From: Pseudoxanthomonas mexicana
Lineage (GTDB): Bacteria > Pseudomonadota > Gammaproteobacteria > Xanthomonadales > Xanthomonadaceae
Assembly (NCBI RefSeq): GCF_001556105.1
Contig: NZ_LSIF01000017.1
Span: forward strand, 1-41,964
Length of the DNA: 41,964 nucleotides
Direction: 5' to 3'
Of the stretch, positions 17,113 through 28,759 are shown one piece after another. The notes under the pieces were generated by a model. It ran no database searches. It worked only from the letters and a program-made list of their open reading frames with translations, and was not told where the DNA came from. Each line of letters starts with the position of its first letter. Within the stretch, counting starts at the first letter, position 1. The position numbers and the translations under genes are program-made.

Positions 17113-18168
17113 ATGCCGACATGGCTTGTGACCGGCGGCGCCGGGTTCATCGGCGGCAACTTCGTGCTGCGTGCAGTTGCACGTGGTGTGAAGGTGGTCA
17201 ATCTGGACGCGCTGACGTACGCGGGGAATCTCGATACGTTGATTTCGGTGCAGGACAACGCCCTGCACGTATTCGCGAAAGGTGACATTGGAGATCGTGA
17301 GCTGGTGGCGCGCCTCCTGGCGGAGCATCAGCCCGATGCGGTGGTCAACTTCGCCGCAGAGAGTCACGTCGATCGTTCCATCGACGGGCCGGGTGCCTTC
17401 ATCCAGACCAATGTGGTAGGCACGCTTGGCTTGCTCGAAGCTACGCGCGACTACTGGAAGGCGCTGGATGGTACGCGCCGCGATCAGTTCCGCTTCCTGC
17501 ACGTGTCGACCGATGAGGTCTACGGGTCACTGGGGGATACCGGGCAGTTCACTGAAACGACACCGTATGCGCCCAATTCGCCTTACTCGGCCTCCAAGGC
17601 GGCCTCTGATCACTTGGTGCGCGCGTTTCACCACACCTATGGCCTGCCGGTCCTGACGACCAACTGCTCCAATAATTATGGTCCGTATCACTTCCCCGAG
17701 AAGCTGATCCCGCTGGTCATCGCGCGTGCGCTGGCGGGCGAGCCACTACCGGTATACGGCGACGGCAAGAACGTTCGCGACTGGCTGTTCGTCGGCGACC
17801 ATTGCAGCGCGATCCGCACGGTGCTTGAGAAGGGACGGGTCGGCGAAACCTACAACGTGGGCGGTAATGCTGAGAAGCAGAACATCGAGGTCGTGCATAC
17901 GATCTGCGCACTGCTCGACGAGCGAGTGCCGCGGGCTGACGGGCAGCCGCGTAGCAGCCAGATCACGTACGTCACCGATCGGCCGGGCCATGATCGACGT
18001 TATGCGATCGACGCATCCAAGCTGAAGAATGAGCTGGGCTGGGAGCCGGAGTACACCTTCGATCAAGGCATTGCAGAAACGGTCGACTGGTATCTGTCCA
18101 ATCAGGATTGGGTGAAACGAGTTCTGGATGGCAGTTATCGCCTGGAACGCATCGGTACTACCGCGTAA
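17113..18168 (+). CDS. rfbB: dTDP-glucose 4,6-dehydratase
   Basis: 351 residues, AAGGAG before the ATG. An extended SDR enzyme: NAD-binding GGAGFIG (8-14), STDEVYG, and the YxxxK pair Y158/K162 in YSASK. The DE dyad in STDEVYG is the dehydratase-specific acid/base pair. It converts dTDP-glucose to dTDP-4-keto-6-deoxyglucose, step two of dTDP-L-rhamnose synthesis. It is first in rfbBACD. The 57 bases between ssb and this gene are clearly AT-richer than the surroundings and probably carry the operon promoter, though I cannot fix the boxes. Confidence 0.95.
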   Translation: MPTWLVTGGAGFIGGNFVLRAVARGVKVVNLDALTYAGNLDTLISVQDNALHVFAKGDIGDRELVARLLAEHQPDAVVNFAAESHVDRSIDGPGAFIQTNVVGTLGLLEATRDYWKALDGTRRDQFRFLHVSTDEVYGSLGDTGQFTETTPYAPNSPYSASKAASDHLVRAFHHTYGLPVLTTNCSNNYGPYHFPEKLIPLVIARALAGEPLPVYGDGKNVRDWLFVGDHCSAIRTVLEKGRVGETYNVGGNAEKQNIEVVHTICALLDERVPRADGQPRSSQITYVTDRPGHDRRYAIDASKLKNELGWEPEYTFDQGIAETVDWYLSNQDWVKRVLDGSYRLERIGTTA

Positions 18169-18183
18169 GGAAGCAGGAAGACC

Positions 18184-19071
18184 ATGACGACGCGCAAGGG
18201 CATCATTCTCGCCGGCGGTTCCGGCACCCGCCTGTATCCGCTGACGCAGGCCATCAGCAAGCAGCTGCTGCCGGTCTACGACAAGCCGATGATCTACTAC
18301 CCGCTCAGCGTGCTGATGCTGGCGGGCATCCGCGAAGTGCTTGTCATCAACACGCCGCATGAGCAGGCTTTGTTCAAGGCGCTACTGGGTGACGGGTCCC
18401 AATGGGGCATGGATATCCAGTATGCCGTGCAGCCCAGCCCGGATGGGTTGGCGCAGGCCTACCTGATCGGTCGGGATTTCGTGGACGGGAAGCCTAGCTG
18501 CCTGGTGCTGGGCGACAACATTTTCTACGGGCATGGGTTCACGGAGCAGTTGCGGCGATCAGACGCGCGTACTGAAGGTGCCACCGTGTTCGGTTACTGG
18601 GTCAATGATCCAGAGCGTTACGGCGTGGCGGAATTCGATAGCGAAGGTCGGGTTGTGGGTATCGAGGAAAAGCCCGAAAAACCACGCTCGAACTATGCGG
18701 TTACAGGGCTTTATTTCTATGATGGCCTTGCCAGCGAGTATGCGTCGGAGTTGAAGCCATCGCCTCGTGGCGAGCTAGAGATCACCGACCTCAATCGTCG
18801 ATACCTTGAAGACGGCACGCTGCATCTGGAGCCGTTGGGTCGAGGCCATGCATGGCTCGACACGGGAACGCACCAGTCGTTGCTCGAAGCGTCGAATTTC
18901 ATCGAAACGATCGAGGCGCGGCAGGGATTGCGTGTTTGCTGTCCTGAAGAAATCGCCTTTGGTAACGGCTGGATCGATGCCGCTCAACTTGAGAAGCTGG
19001 CGGCGCCATTGGCTAAGAATGGCTACGGTCAGTATTTGCTTTCGCTTGCCAAGCGAGGTTTCGTGCGATGA
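18184..19071 (+). CDS. rfbA: Glucose-1-phosphate thymidylyltransferase
   Basis: 295 residues, the usual length. The nucleotidyltransferase signature [11 protein letters not shown] (11-21) and the [11 protein letters not shown] segment identify it. [12 protein letters not shown] and the [10 protein letters not shown] segment match RmlA. It makes dTDP-glucose from dTTP and glucose-1-phosphate, the first step of the rhamnose pathway and the point of feedback control by dTDP-rhamnose in this family. It lies 15 bases after rfbB and overlaps rfbC by four bases (ATGA). Confidence 0.96.
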   Translation: MTTRKGIILAGGSGTRLYPLTQAISKQLLPVYDKPMIYYPLSVLMLAGIREVLVINTPHEQALFKALLGDGSQWGMDIQYAVQPSPDGLAQAYLIGRDFVDGKPSCLVLGDNIFYGHGFTEQLRRSDARTEGATVFGYWVNDPERYGVAEFDSEGRVVGIEEKPEKPRSNYAVTGLYFYDGLASEYASELKPSPRGELEITDLNRRYLEDGTLHLEPLGRGHAWLDTGTHQSLLEASNFIETIEARQGLRVCCPEEIAFGNGWIDAAQLEKLAAPLAKNGYGQYLLSLAKRGFVR

Positions 19072-19625
19072 AAGTCATTGAAACCAAGCTGCCCGGCTGC
19101 GTCGTCATCGAGCCTGCGGTATTCGGCGATGAACGCGGTTTTTTCTTCGAAACCTGGAACGCGGACAGGTTTGGTCAACATGGCCTGCCGACGAAGTTCG
19201 TCCAGAGCAACGTCTCCTCATCGTCCCGCGGAGTACTGCGGGGCCTTCATTACCAATGGCCCAATCCGCAGGGCAAGCTGGTCAGCGTGCTGGAGGGCGA
19301 GGTCTACGACGTGGCCGTCGACATCCGCCGTGGCTCGCCGACCTTTGGTGGTTGGGAAGCGGTGATTCTCAGTGCGGAGAACAAGCGACAGCTCTGGATT
19401 CCGGAAGGATTCGCGCACGGCTTCGCGGTACTTTCCGAACGTGCGATCTTCAGTTACCTCTGCACGGCACAGTACGACAAGGCCGCGGACGCCGGCGTCC
19501 GTTGGGACGATCCGTCGATTGGTATCGACTGGCCGGTAACTGCGCCTCTGCTGTCGGGCAAGGACGAGGCAGCTCCACTTCTGGCTGACATCGCGCGGGA
19601 CCGGCTACCGACGTACGAACCATGA
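19068..19625 (+). CDS. rfbC: dTDP-4-dehydrorhamnose 3,5-epimerase
   Basis: 185 residues, cupin fold. [11 protein letters not shown] and [15 protein letters not shown] are family signatures; the catalytic histidine is H61. YLCTAQYD provides the tyrosine region that acts as general acid. It inverts C3 and C5 of dTDP-4-keto-6-deoxyglucose, step three of dTDP-L-rhamnose synthesis. It overlaps rfbA and rfbD by four bases at each end, so translation of the three is likely coupled. Confidence 0.96.
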   Translation: MKVIETKLPGCVVIEPAVFGDERGFFFETWNADRFGQHGLPTKFVQSNVSSSSRGVLRGLHYQWPNPQGKLVSVLEGEVYDVAVDIRRGSPTFGGWEAVILSAENKRQLWIPEGFAHGFAVLSERAIFSYLCTAQYDKAADAGVRWDDPSIGIDWPVTAPLLSGKDEAAPLLADIARDRLPTYEP

Positions 19626-20521
19626 CGATCCTCCTGTTGGGCGCCAACGGCCAAGTCGGCAATGAACTGCGGCGAAGCTTGGCACCGTTGGGCAATGTCG
19701 TGTGCACGACGCGTTCCGGTGAGTTGCCGGACGGCGAACACTGCGAAGTCGCCAGTTTCGATCAGCCAGAAGCGCTTGCCGAACTGGTCGCACGCATTGC
19801 ACCTGCCGTGGTCGTCAATGCCGCCGCTTACACGGCGGTCGACAAGGCGGAGGACGATGAAGCGGCAGCATTCCGTGCGAATGCTGAGGCGCCGGGAGTG
19901 CTGGCGCGTGCCTGCGCTGCTCGACATATCCCGTTCGTGCATTACTCGACCGATTACGTATTTGATGGGCAGGGTTCCCGCCCTTACCGCGAAGACGACG
20001 AGACAGCGCCGCTCGGGGTCTATGGCGCAAGCAAGCTGGCGGGAGAAGATGCGGTGCGCGCGGCGGGTGGTAACCATCTGATCCTGCGCACGGCATGGGT
20101 CTATGGCGCGCATGGGCACAACTTCCTGCGTACCATGTTGCGGCTTGGCGCCGAGCGTGACGAACTCCGCGTGGTGGCCGATCAGGCAGGTACGCCGACG
20201 CCGGCTTATCTCATTGCGGAGGTCACCGCGAGATTGCTTGGGCACCCCGAGGGGCCTCGTGGAACGTTTCATTTGACGGCGGCTGGCGAGGCGACCTGGC
20301 ATGCGTTCGCGGAAGCGATCGTCACCCAAGGCGTTGACTGTGGTCTGCTGACGAAGGCGCCACGCGTGGTGCCTATCGCGACCGCTGATTTTCCCACGCG
20401 TGCGCAGCGACCCGCCTATTCCCGCCTGGGTACAGGCAAGCTGGAGCGGGCACTCGGCACGTCCATGCCCCATTGGCGAGCAGGGCTGGAGCGCGTGCTG
20501 CACCGGATGACGGCGGCCTGA
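19622..20521 (+). CDS. rfbD: dTDP-4-dehydrorhamnose reductase
   Basis: 299 residues. SDR fold with GANGQVGNEL near residues 8-17, YSTDYVFDG and YGASKLAGE (YxxxK). NAD(P)H reduces the 4-keto group to give dTDP-L-rhamnose for LPS O-antigen, exopolysaccharide or glycoprotein synthesis. It is last in rfbBACD. No glycosyltransferase or O-antigen polymerase gene follows; the next gene is an S9 peptidase. A 7-bp hairpin without T-run lies at 20584-20600 in the intergenic region. Confidence 0.95.
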   Translation: MTILLLGANGQVGNELRRSLAPLGNVVCTTRSGELPDGEHCEVASFDQPEALAELVARIAPAVVVNAAAYTAVDKAEDDEAAAFRANAEAPGVLARACAARHIPFVHYSTDYVFDGQGSRPYREDDETAPLGVYGASKLAGEDAVRAAGGNHLILRTAWVYGAHGHNFLRTMLRLGAERDELRVVADQAGTPTPAYLIAEVTARLLGHPEGPRGTFHLTAAGEATWHAFAEAIVTQGVDCGLLTKAPRVVPIATADFPTRAQRPAYSRLGTGKLERALGTSMPHWRAGLERVLHRMTAA

Positions 20522-20583
20522 CGGCGCCAGCCAGCGTGCGGTAGTCCGTGTCCCCCGTTGGTTATCGGCTTCCCGGGCCGATT

Positions 20584-20600
20584 GCGGACGCTCCGTCCGC
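20584..20600 (+). other. Hairpin after the rhamnose operon
   Basis: A perfect 7-bp stem (20584-20590 with 20594-20600) with a 3-base loop lies between rfbD and the S9 peptidase gene. With no T-run it may be a weak terminator or part of the peptidase leader. Confidence 0.35.
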
Positions 20601-20642
20601 AGGCTATGGTCGCTCATTCAAGGAGCCTTCTGGGGGAAGGAT

Positions 20643-22607
20643 ATGCGTAAGCATGGGGTTGGTTGGGTGCTGGCAGCTTGCCTGCTGCTGTCGCCGGCGA
20701 TGGCTGTTGCCCAGGTCGATGTGGGCAACTTCATTCGCAAGGACAAGTTCGAAGCGATCAAGATCTCGCCGACCGGCGAGTACCTGGCGGCGACCGTGCC
20801 GATGGAGGATCGTACGGTGCTGGCGATCATGCGGCGGTCCGACAACAAGCTGACCGGCACGTTCGCACTGGGCAAGAATTCGCACGTATCGAACTTCTGG
20901 TGGGTCAATCCGGCGCGGGTGATCGTGTCGGTTTCGGAGAAATTCGGCCAGTTGGACCAGCCACTGGGAACAGGCGAACTGTTTGCCATCGACGCTGACG
21001 GTGGCAAGGCGACCGTCCTGGTCGGCTTCCGCATCGGCAATCAGCAGACCGGCAGCAACATCCAGCAGAAAACGTCCGAGCAGGTGCATGCCTTCCTGGT
21101 GGATTCCCTGCGTGCGGATGACAAGACCGTCGTCGTGTCGATCTGGCCATGGGGGAGCGATCCTTTCACGCGGGCGGAGCGCATGGATGTCTACAGCGGA
21201 CGTCGGACGCCTCTTGCGCGCGCGCCCGTTCGCAATGCGGATTTCACGACCGACAATGCGGGCGACGTGCGTTTTGCGTATGGCGCTGGCGTCGACAATT
21301 CGCGGAAGCTCTACTACCGCGATGGCAAGGGTGACGACTGGCGCCTGATCAACGATGAAAGTGTCAGCGATCAGGCAGAACATCCGCTCGGATTCAATCG
21401 GGACCAGTCCATCGCCTACCTGCAGGTCGAGAAATCATCCGGCTCGGACGTGATCGTCGCGTGGAATGTTGCGACTGGAGAGAGGAAGGAATTGCTGCGC
21501 AACGCCAATGTCGATCCAGACGACATCATCTTTTCGCAGGATGGCGACATGGTGCCGGTCGGGGCGGTTTACCGGGACGGAAAGCCGGTAACCAAGTTCT
21601 TCAGTGACGAGGTGCCGGAAGCACGTCTGTATCGAAGCCTGGAGGCCGCGTTCCCTGGCCAAACGATATCCGTCACGTCGCGTACCAAGGACGGGAAGCT
21701 TGCTTTGGTGCAGGTCAGTTCCGACCGGAATCCCGGCGACTTCTATCTTTTCAACGTCGACGCCAAGAAATTGGATTACTTGCTAAGTCGACGCGATTGG
21801 CTGGAGCCCGATGAGATGGCGACCATGACGCCGGTGCAACTCAAGGCACGCGACGGAACGGACCTTCATGGTTTTCTGACGATGCCAAAGGGCGCATCCG
21901 GCAAGCACATGCCAATGGTGGTGGTGCCACATGGTGGCCCGTTCGGCATTCGTGACGAGTGGGAGTTTGATCCCCAGACGCAGATGCTGGCGAGCGCAGG
22001 GTACGCGGTCCTCCAGATCAACTTCCGCGGATCGGGTGGATACGGCCGTGCGTTTCGCCAAGCCGGCGCCAGACAGTGGGGGCAGGCGATGCAGGACGAC
22101 GTCACCGATGCCACGCGATGGGCAATCCAGCAGGGAGTGGCCGACGCAGCTCGGATCTGTATCTATGGCGCGAGCTACGGCGCTTACGCGGCACTCATGG
22201 GGGTGGCCAAAGAGCCTGGCCTTTATAAATGTGCGGCAGGTTACGTAGGTGTCTACGATCTGCCCATGATGCATACGCGCGGAGACATCCAGCGTAGGGG
22301 TTCGGGTGAAACCTATCTCAACGAGTGGATCGGACCCCGCAGTACGCTGGGGGCGGTATCGCCGGTCAACATGGCCGATCGCATCAAGGTGCCGGTGTTT
22401 CTCGCGGCGGGGGGCGAGGATGAGCGGGCGCCGGTCCAGCACACCGAACTGATGGAGCGTAGGCTGAAGGCCGCAGGCGTGCCGGTCGAGACGCTTTACA
22501 AGAAGACAGAGGGTCACGGCTTCTACAAGCCGGAGAACCAGCAGGAGTACTACACGCGGCTGCTCGCCTTCTTCAACCGGCATCTCGGCGGCGCGACGGC
22601 GAAATAG
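20643..22607 (+). CDS. S9 family peptidase (prolyl oligopeptidase type), exported
   Basis: 654 residues with a signal peptide ending near residue 24 (AVAQ). An N-terminal beta-propeller-like region (about 25-385) precedes an alpha/beta hydrolase catalytic domain. The triad is visible as S511 (GASYGA), D593 (GGEDERAP) and H625 (GHGFY). The oxyanion-region motif HGGPFGIRD and NFRGSGGYG are typical of S9C enzymes. It should cut oligopeptides, perhaps as a dipeptidyl or acylaminoacyl peptidase, in the periplasm. GGGGAAGGA-like purine-rich sequence precedes the ATG. A UUCG-loop terminator follows. Peptide transporters and a second S9 peptidase are next to it. Confidence 0.9.
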   Translation: MRKHGVGWVLAACLLLSPAMAVAQVDVGNFIRKDKFEAIKISPTGEYLAATVPMEDRTVLAIMRRSDNKLTGTFALGKNSHVSNFWWVNPARVIVSVSEKFGQLDQPLGTGELFAIDADGGKATVLVGFRIGNQQTGSNIQQKTSEQVHAFLVDSLRADDKTVVVSIWPWGSDPFTRAERMDVYSGRRTPLARAPVRNADFTTDNAGDVRFAYGAGVDNSRKLYYRDGKGDDWRLINDESVSDQAEHPLGFNRDQSIAYLQVEKSSGSDVIVAWNVATGERKELLRNANVDPDDIIFSQDGDMVPVGAVYRDGKPVTKFFSDEVPEARLYRSLEAAFPGQTISVTSRTKDGKLALVQVSSDRNPGDFYLFNVDAKKLDYLLSRRDWLEPDEMATMTPVQLKARDGTDLHGFLTMPKGASGKHMPMVVVPHGGPFGIRDEWEFDPQTQMLASAGYAVLQINFRGSGGYGRAFRQAGARQWGQAMQDDVTDATRWAIQQGVADAARICIYGASYGAYAALMGVAKEPGLYKCAAGYVGVYDLPMMHTRGDIQRRGSGETYLNEWIGPRSTLGAVSPVNMADRIKVPVFLAAGGEDERAPVQHTELMERRLKAAGVPVETLYKKTEGHGFYKPENQQEYYTRLLAFFNRHLGGATAK

Positions 22608-22628
22608 TCCAGCCACGCGTGTCCTGCC

Positions 22629-22660
22629 AAGCAACGGCGCCTTCGGGCGCCGTTGCTTTT
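22629..22660 (+). terminator. Terminator with UUCG tetraloop after the first S9 peptidase
   Basis: A 13-bp perfect stem (22629-22641 with 22646-22658) is closed by a C(UUCG)G tetraloop and ends in a T-run (22657-22660). It also reaches the stop of the convergent POT transporter gene (22660), so it may stop transcripts from both sides, less well on the minus strand, where TTGG follows. Confidence 0.85.
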
Positions 22661-24465
22661 CAAGCGCTTCGCATCATCCGCTTCAACACGGGCGACACGA
22701 TCAGCGCCACTGCGCCGCAGCCCAGCCCGATCCACATCATCAGCCAGAACAGGTCCGCATAGCCGGTGGCAGCCTGTGCGAGGTCCCAGGTGTCGCCTTC
22801 CGGCACATCGAGCGCGGCCAGCTTGCCGAACTGCGCGGCCAGCGTTTCCGAGAATGAGGTGGCGAGCAGCCACAGGCCCATCATCAGGCCGACTACGCGC
22901 GGCACCGACAGTTCGGTGACGGCGGCGAGGCTGACCGGCGCCAGGCACATCTCGCCGATCTCCAGCAGCAGGTAGGCCAGCACCAGCCACCACACGCTCG
23001 CCATCACGCCGGTTTCGCCGACCTGCTGCGCCGCGAGTGCGAGCGGCACAAATGAAAGGCCGCCGAACACCAGGCCCAGTGCGCCCTTCAATGGTTTGGA
23101 CGGGTCGCGACCGCGCCGGCCGAGGGTCGCCCACAGCCACGCAAAGATGGGCGCCAGCACCACCAGAAACAGCGCGCCGAGGTAGGTCAGTGAGCCTGCG
23201 GTTTGTGGCAGCACGATCGAATCGCGCAGCACGAGCGCGACCATCACGCCGGCCACGCCGAGGAAGATCGTGCGGGCGGCCGACGTGGAGCCACGTTCCG
23301 ATGCACGCACGGCCATCACGAATGCCACCGGCATCGCCAGCAGTCCCCAGGTCGACCACGGCGCGGTGCCGATGAACAGTCCGAGGTTCGCCAGGAGATT
23401 GTCCGACCACACCAGCACGCCGGGCGCATGCACCAGCGACGGGAACAGGTCTTTCGTCAGCAACCGGTCGGTGAACATCACCCACGAACCGTAGGTCTGC
23501 TCGTACAGGGTGAAGAAGACCAGGCACATGAAGATCATCGCCATCAACGCGAGCATCTGCCGCCGTTGCGTCGCGGTGCACTGCGTGGTGATGAACCAGG
23601 TGAACCAGCCCAGCACCAGCAGCAGCACGAGCAGCATCAGCACCAGGGCGAGCGACAGTTCTCCGCCCAGTGCGAACGCGCCGTTCGCCGCCGCCCACAT
23701 CAACCACGCCAGGGGCAGTACGCCAAGCCCGGCGCCGAGATAGATCGTCCATTCGCGCCTTATGCCGAGTACGGACGCACGCAGTGCTGCCGCTGAAGGC
23801 GGTTCGGCGTGGCCCTGCAGGTAGCGCTGGCCCCACAGGAACATCGCCAGCCCCAGCACCATGCCGATACCGGCGGCGCCGAAGCCGTATCGCCAGCCCA
23901 GCGTTTCGCCCAGGTAGCCGCACACCAGCGATGCCAGCAGCGCACCGAGGTTGATGCCGGCGTAGAACAGGCTGAAGCCGCCATCGCGACGCGGATCACC
24001 CGGCGGATACAGGCGACCGACGATGCCCGTGATGTTCGGCTTCAGGAAGCCTACGCCCATGACGATCAGCGCCAGCGACAAGTACATCGTGCGCAGTGCG
24101 TCTTCGTCGCGCGTCACCACGCCAGCGTCCGACACGGCCGCCACGCCTTCCAGTGCCATGCCGGCATGGCCCGCGACGAGCAGCAGCCCGCCTAACACCA
24201 CCGCTTTGCGCATGCCCAGCCAGCGGTCGGCGAGCAGTCCACCGATCACGGGAATGCAGTAGACCAGGCCGCCATAGGCACCGATCAGGTCGTAGCCGGC
24301 GCCGTCGGCGAACAGGTGGTACTTGGTCAGGTAGAGCAGCAGCAGCGCCTTCATCCCGTAGAAGGAAAAGCGCTCCCACATCTCGGTGAAAAAGCAGACG
24401 TAGACGCCCTTGGGGTGGCCCAGGAAATCATCGCGGCCGATGGTCGCGGGGGCAGGGTGGCTCAA
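22660..24465 (-). CDS. POT family proton-dependent peptide transporter
   Basis: 601 residues, predicted with many transmembrane helices. The family motif ExxERF is E28-F33 (EMWERF), within the first helix. GGLLADRWLGMRKAV and the repeated GINLGALLAS segment are typical. It imports di- and tripeptides with protons across the inner membrane. The start is TTG 24465, supported by GGAG seven or so bases upstream; the next in-frame ATG would fall inside the first helix and remove the conserved motif. It is divergent from the OPT transporter gene, with 116 bases between them. It probably takes up products of the flanking S9 peptidases. Confidence 0.92.
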   Translation of the reverse strand: MSHPAPATIGRDDFLGHPKGVYVCFFTEMWERFSFYGMKALLLLYLTKYHLFADGAGYDLIGAYGGLVYCIPVIGGLLADRWLGMRKAVVLGGLLLVAGHAGMALEGVAAVSDAGVVTRDEDALRTMYLSLALIVMGVGFLKPNITGIVGRLYPPGDPRRDGGFSLFYAGINLGALLASLVCGYLGETLGWRYGFGAAGIGMVLGLAMFLWGQRYLQGHAEPPSAAALRASVLGIRREWTIYLGAGLGVLPLAWLMWAAANGAFALGGELSLALVLMLLVLLLVLGWFTWFITTQCTATQRRQMLALMAMIFMCLVFFTLYEQTYGSWVMFTDRLLTKDLFPSLVHAPGVLVWSDNLLANLGLFIGTAPWSTWGLLAMPVAFVMAVRASERGSTSAARTIFLGVAGVMVALVLRDSIVLPQTAGSLTYLGALFLVVLAPIFAWLWATLGRRGRDPSKPLKGALGLVFGGLSFVPLALAAQQVGETGVMASVWWLVLAYLLLEIGEMCLAPVSLAAVTELSVPRVVGLMMGLWLLATSFSETLAAQFGKLAALDVPEGDTWDLAQAATGYADLFWLMMWIGLGCGAVALIVSPVLKRMMRSA

Positions 24466-24581
24466 GGAGCGCTCCGGCTTCGGAAAACCCGGCGAGTATA
24501 GGCGGCACGCTTGCCGGCGCGGCTGGACTTGCCGGGCGGCGAACGCTAGCGTGTCCGCCTTCTGCCATTCGGGAACGCGCC

Positions 24582-26525
24582 ATGAGCTCGCCGGGGACCC
24601 CGCAACTTACCTTCCGCGCCGTCGTGCTGGCCATCGTGCTGGCCGTGGTGCTGTCCGCCGCCAATGCCTACCTGGGCCTGTTCGCCGGCCTGACGGTGGC
24701 CACCGCCATCCCGGCGGCCGTCGTCTCGATGGGCGTGCTGCGCCTGCTGGGCGGTGGCACCATCCTGGAAAACAACATCGTGCAGACGGGCGCCTCCGCG
24801 GGCTCTTCGATCGCGGCGGGTGTGATCTTCACCATCCCGGCGTTGATCCTCATGGGCTACTGGCCTGACTTCAAATACTGGTGGGTGCTGGGCATCGCCG
24901 GACTGGGTGGCCTGCTGGGCGTGCTGTTCTCGGTGCCGCTGCGACGTTCGATGATCGTCGAAGAGCCGCTGCCGTTCCCCGAAGGCAAGGCCGCCGCCGA
25001 GGTGCTGAAGGCGGGCGAGAATCCGGGCCCTGGCCTGAAGATTCTGGGCATCTCTGCTGCGATCGGCGCGCTGGTGAAATTGGCCGCGGCCAATGGTCTG
25101 CGTTTGATTCCCGACAGTTGGGCGGTGGCCAGTTATTTCGCCAACAACAAGGTGATCGGTTATCTGGGCACCGGCCTGTCGCCGGCGCTGCTGGGCGTGG
25201 GTTACATCGTTGGCCTGAACGTGGGCATCGTGGTGCTGTCCGGTGCCATCCTGTCTTGGCATATCGCCATCCCCATTTACAACGCATTCTTTCTGGGCAG
25301 CGATCCGCAACTGGCCGCTGCCATCGCGGGCGCGCCTGCCGAAGACGCAGCCTTTGCAATCTGGTCGGCCAAGATCCGGTTCCTCGGCGTTGGCGCGATG
25401 CTGGTCGGCGGCATCTGGACGCTGTTCTCGCTTCGCAAGTCGTTGCTTTCCGGCATCAAGAGCGGTTTCGCGGCCGCGCGCAAAGGTGCGGCACAGGGCG
25501 TCGCCGAGACCGACCGCGACCTGCCGATGAAGTGGATGCTGGTGGCGCTCGTGTTGTTCGTATTGCCGCTGCTCGCGCTGTACCAAGCCATTGTCGGCCA
25601 ATGGCACGTCAGCATTCCGATGACGATCATCATGATCGTGGCCGGATTCCTGTTCGTGTCGGTGTCCGGCTACTTGGCCGGCTTGGTGGGATCGTCGAAC
25701 AATCCGGTGTCCGGCATCACCATCGCCACCATCCTGTTCGCATCGGTCGTCCTGCTGCTGTTGCTGGGCACCGATGGCGAGCACACGGTCAACGGTGCGC
25801 CGCTCGGCGCCGTCGCCGCGATCATGATCGGTGCGGTGGTCTGCTGCGCGGCCGCTGTTGGCGGAGACAATCTGCAGGACCTCAAGACCGGTTACTTGGT
25901 CGGTGCGACACCATGGAAGCAACAGCTGATGCTCGGCATCGGCGCGTTCTCGTGTGCGTTGATCATGGCGCCCGTACTGAATCTGCTGCAGGAAGCCTAT
26001 GGCATAGGCTCCAAGACGCTGCCCGCGCCGCAGGCCAACTTGATGGCGTCGGTGGCCAAGGGACTGTTCGGCGGCGAATTGCCGTGGACGATGATCAGCA
26101 TCGGTGCGGTGGTCGGTGCCGTCGTCATCGCGATCGATGGCTGGTTGAAGTCGCGCGGTTCACGCTTCCGCGTCCCCGTACTCGCAGCTGCGATCGGCAT
26201 CTATCTGCCGCTGGAACTGATGGTGCCGATCTTCCTCGGCGGCTTGCTGGCGCATATCGTGCAGCGCTACCACAAGATCAAAGCGGACGACGAGGCAGGG
26301 CTTGACCGCGTGCACCGTCCCGGCGTCCTCTTCTCGGCAGGTCTTATCACGGGCGAGGCGCTGATGGGTATCGCGATCGCCCTGCCTATCGTGATCACGC
26401 AGAACCCGGATGTGTTGGCGCTGCCGCTGGACCTGGGTGAATGGGCGCAGTGGGTCGGACTGGCGGTGCTTGCCTTCGTGGGCTGGCTGCTGCTGCGTAC
26501 CGGCAAACGAGGTGAACAGGCATAA
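24582..26525 (+). CDS. OPT family oligopeptide transporter
   Basis: 647 residues, almost wholly hydrophobic with about 14-16 membrane segments. NAYLGLFAGLTVATAIPAAV near the start and NNPVSGITIATILF in the middle match the OPT/YSL family. Bacterial OPT proteins carry oligopeptides or metal-chelating peptides, driven by protons. The putative substrate here is a peptide because of the neighbours (POT, two S9 peptidases), but metal-chelate transport is not excluded. It shares a 116-base divergent region with the POT gene, so the two may be co-regulated. A long hairpin without T-run follows. Confidence 0.9.
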   Translation: MSSPGTPQLTFRAVVLAIVLAVVLSAANAYLGLFAGLTVATAIPAAVVSMGVLRLLGGGTILENNIVQTGASAGSSIAAGVIFTIPALILMGYWPDFKYWWVLGIAGLGGLLGVLFSVPLRRSMIVEEPLPFPEGKAAAEVLKAGENPGPGLKILGISAAIGALVKLAAANGLRLIPDSWAVASYFANNKVIGYLGTGLSPALLGVGYIVGLNVGIVVLSGAILSWHIAIPIYNAFFLGSDPQLAAAIAGAPAEDAAFAIWSAKIRFLGVGAMLVGGIWTLFSLRKSLLSGIKSGFAAARKGAAQGVAETDRDLPMKWMLVALVLFVLPLLALYQAIVGQWHVSIPMTIIMIVAGFLFVSVSGYLAGLVGSSNNPVSGITIATILFASVVLLLLLGTDGEHTVNGAPLGAVAAIMIGAVVCCAAAVGGDNLQDLKTGYLVGATPWKQQLMLGIGAFSCALIMAPVLNLLQEAYGIGSKTLPAPQANLMASVAKGLFGGELPWTMISIGAVVGAVVIAIDGWLKSRGSRFRVPVLAAAIGIYLPLELMVPIFLGGLLAHIVQRYHKIKADDEAGLDRVHRPGVLFSAGLITGEALMGIAIALPIVITQNPDVLALPLDLGEWAQWVGLAVLAFVGWLLLRTGKRGEQA

Positions 26526-26538
26526 GCCTGCCGGCAAC

Positions 26539-26570
26539 GGCGCAAAGGCGTGACCTGACGCCTTTGCGCC
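26539..26570 (+). terminator. Perfect 13-bp hairpin after the OPT gene (no U-tract)
   Basis: 26539-26551 pairs perfectly with 26558-26570 around a 6-base loop, 13 bases after the OPT stop. GC-rich sequence follows instead of a T-run. It may still attenuate transcription or protect the OPT mRNA end. Confidence 0.5.
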
Positions 26571-26622
26571 GCGGCGCGCTTAGCGCCTACCATCGGGGTT
26601 TCCCTGTTTGCCGGAGCCCCGG

Positions 26623-28692
<2,070 letters not shown>

Positions 28693-28699
28693 GCGTCGC

Positions 28700-28732
28700 G
28701 CAACGGCCGGCTCCACGCCGGCCGTTGCTTTT
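28700..28732 (+). terminator. Terminator after the second S9 peptidase
   Basis: An 11-bp perfect stem (28700-28710 with 28718-28728), 7-base loop, then TTTT. Its outer stem (GCAACGG/CCGTTGC) is identical to that of the terminator after the first S9 gene. Confidence 0.8.
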
Positions 28733-28759
28733 CCGTAGTTTGAAGGGGAGTTCCGACCG

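Noticed and set aside
24466..24581. ATG-initiated longer form of the POT transporter
   Set aside because: No in-frame ATG upstream fits; TTG 24465 with GGAG spacing keeps the conserved first helix.
26571..26622. Upstream TTG start (26608) for the second S9 peptidase
   Set aside because: The ATG at 26623 has GGAG at proper distance and begins a clean signal peptide; the TTG lies before that GGAG.
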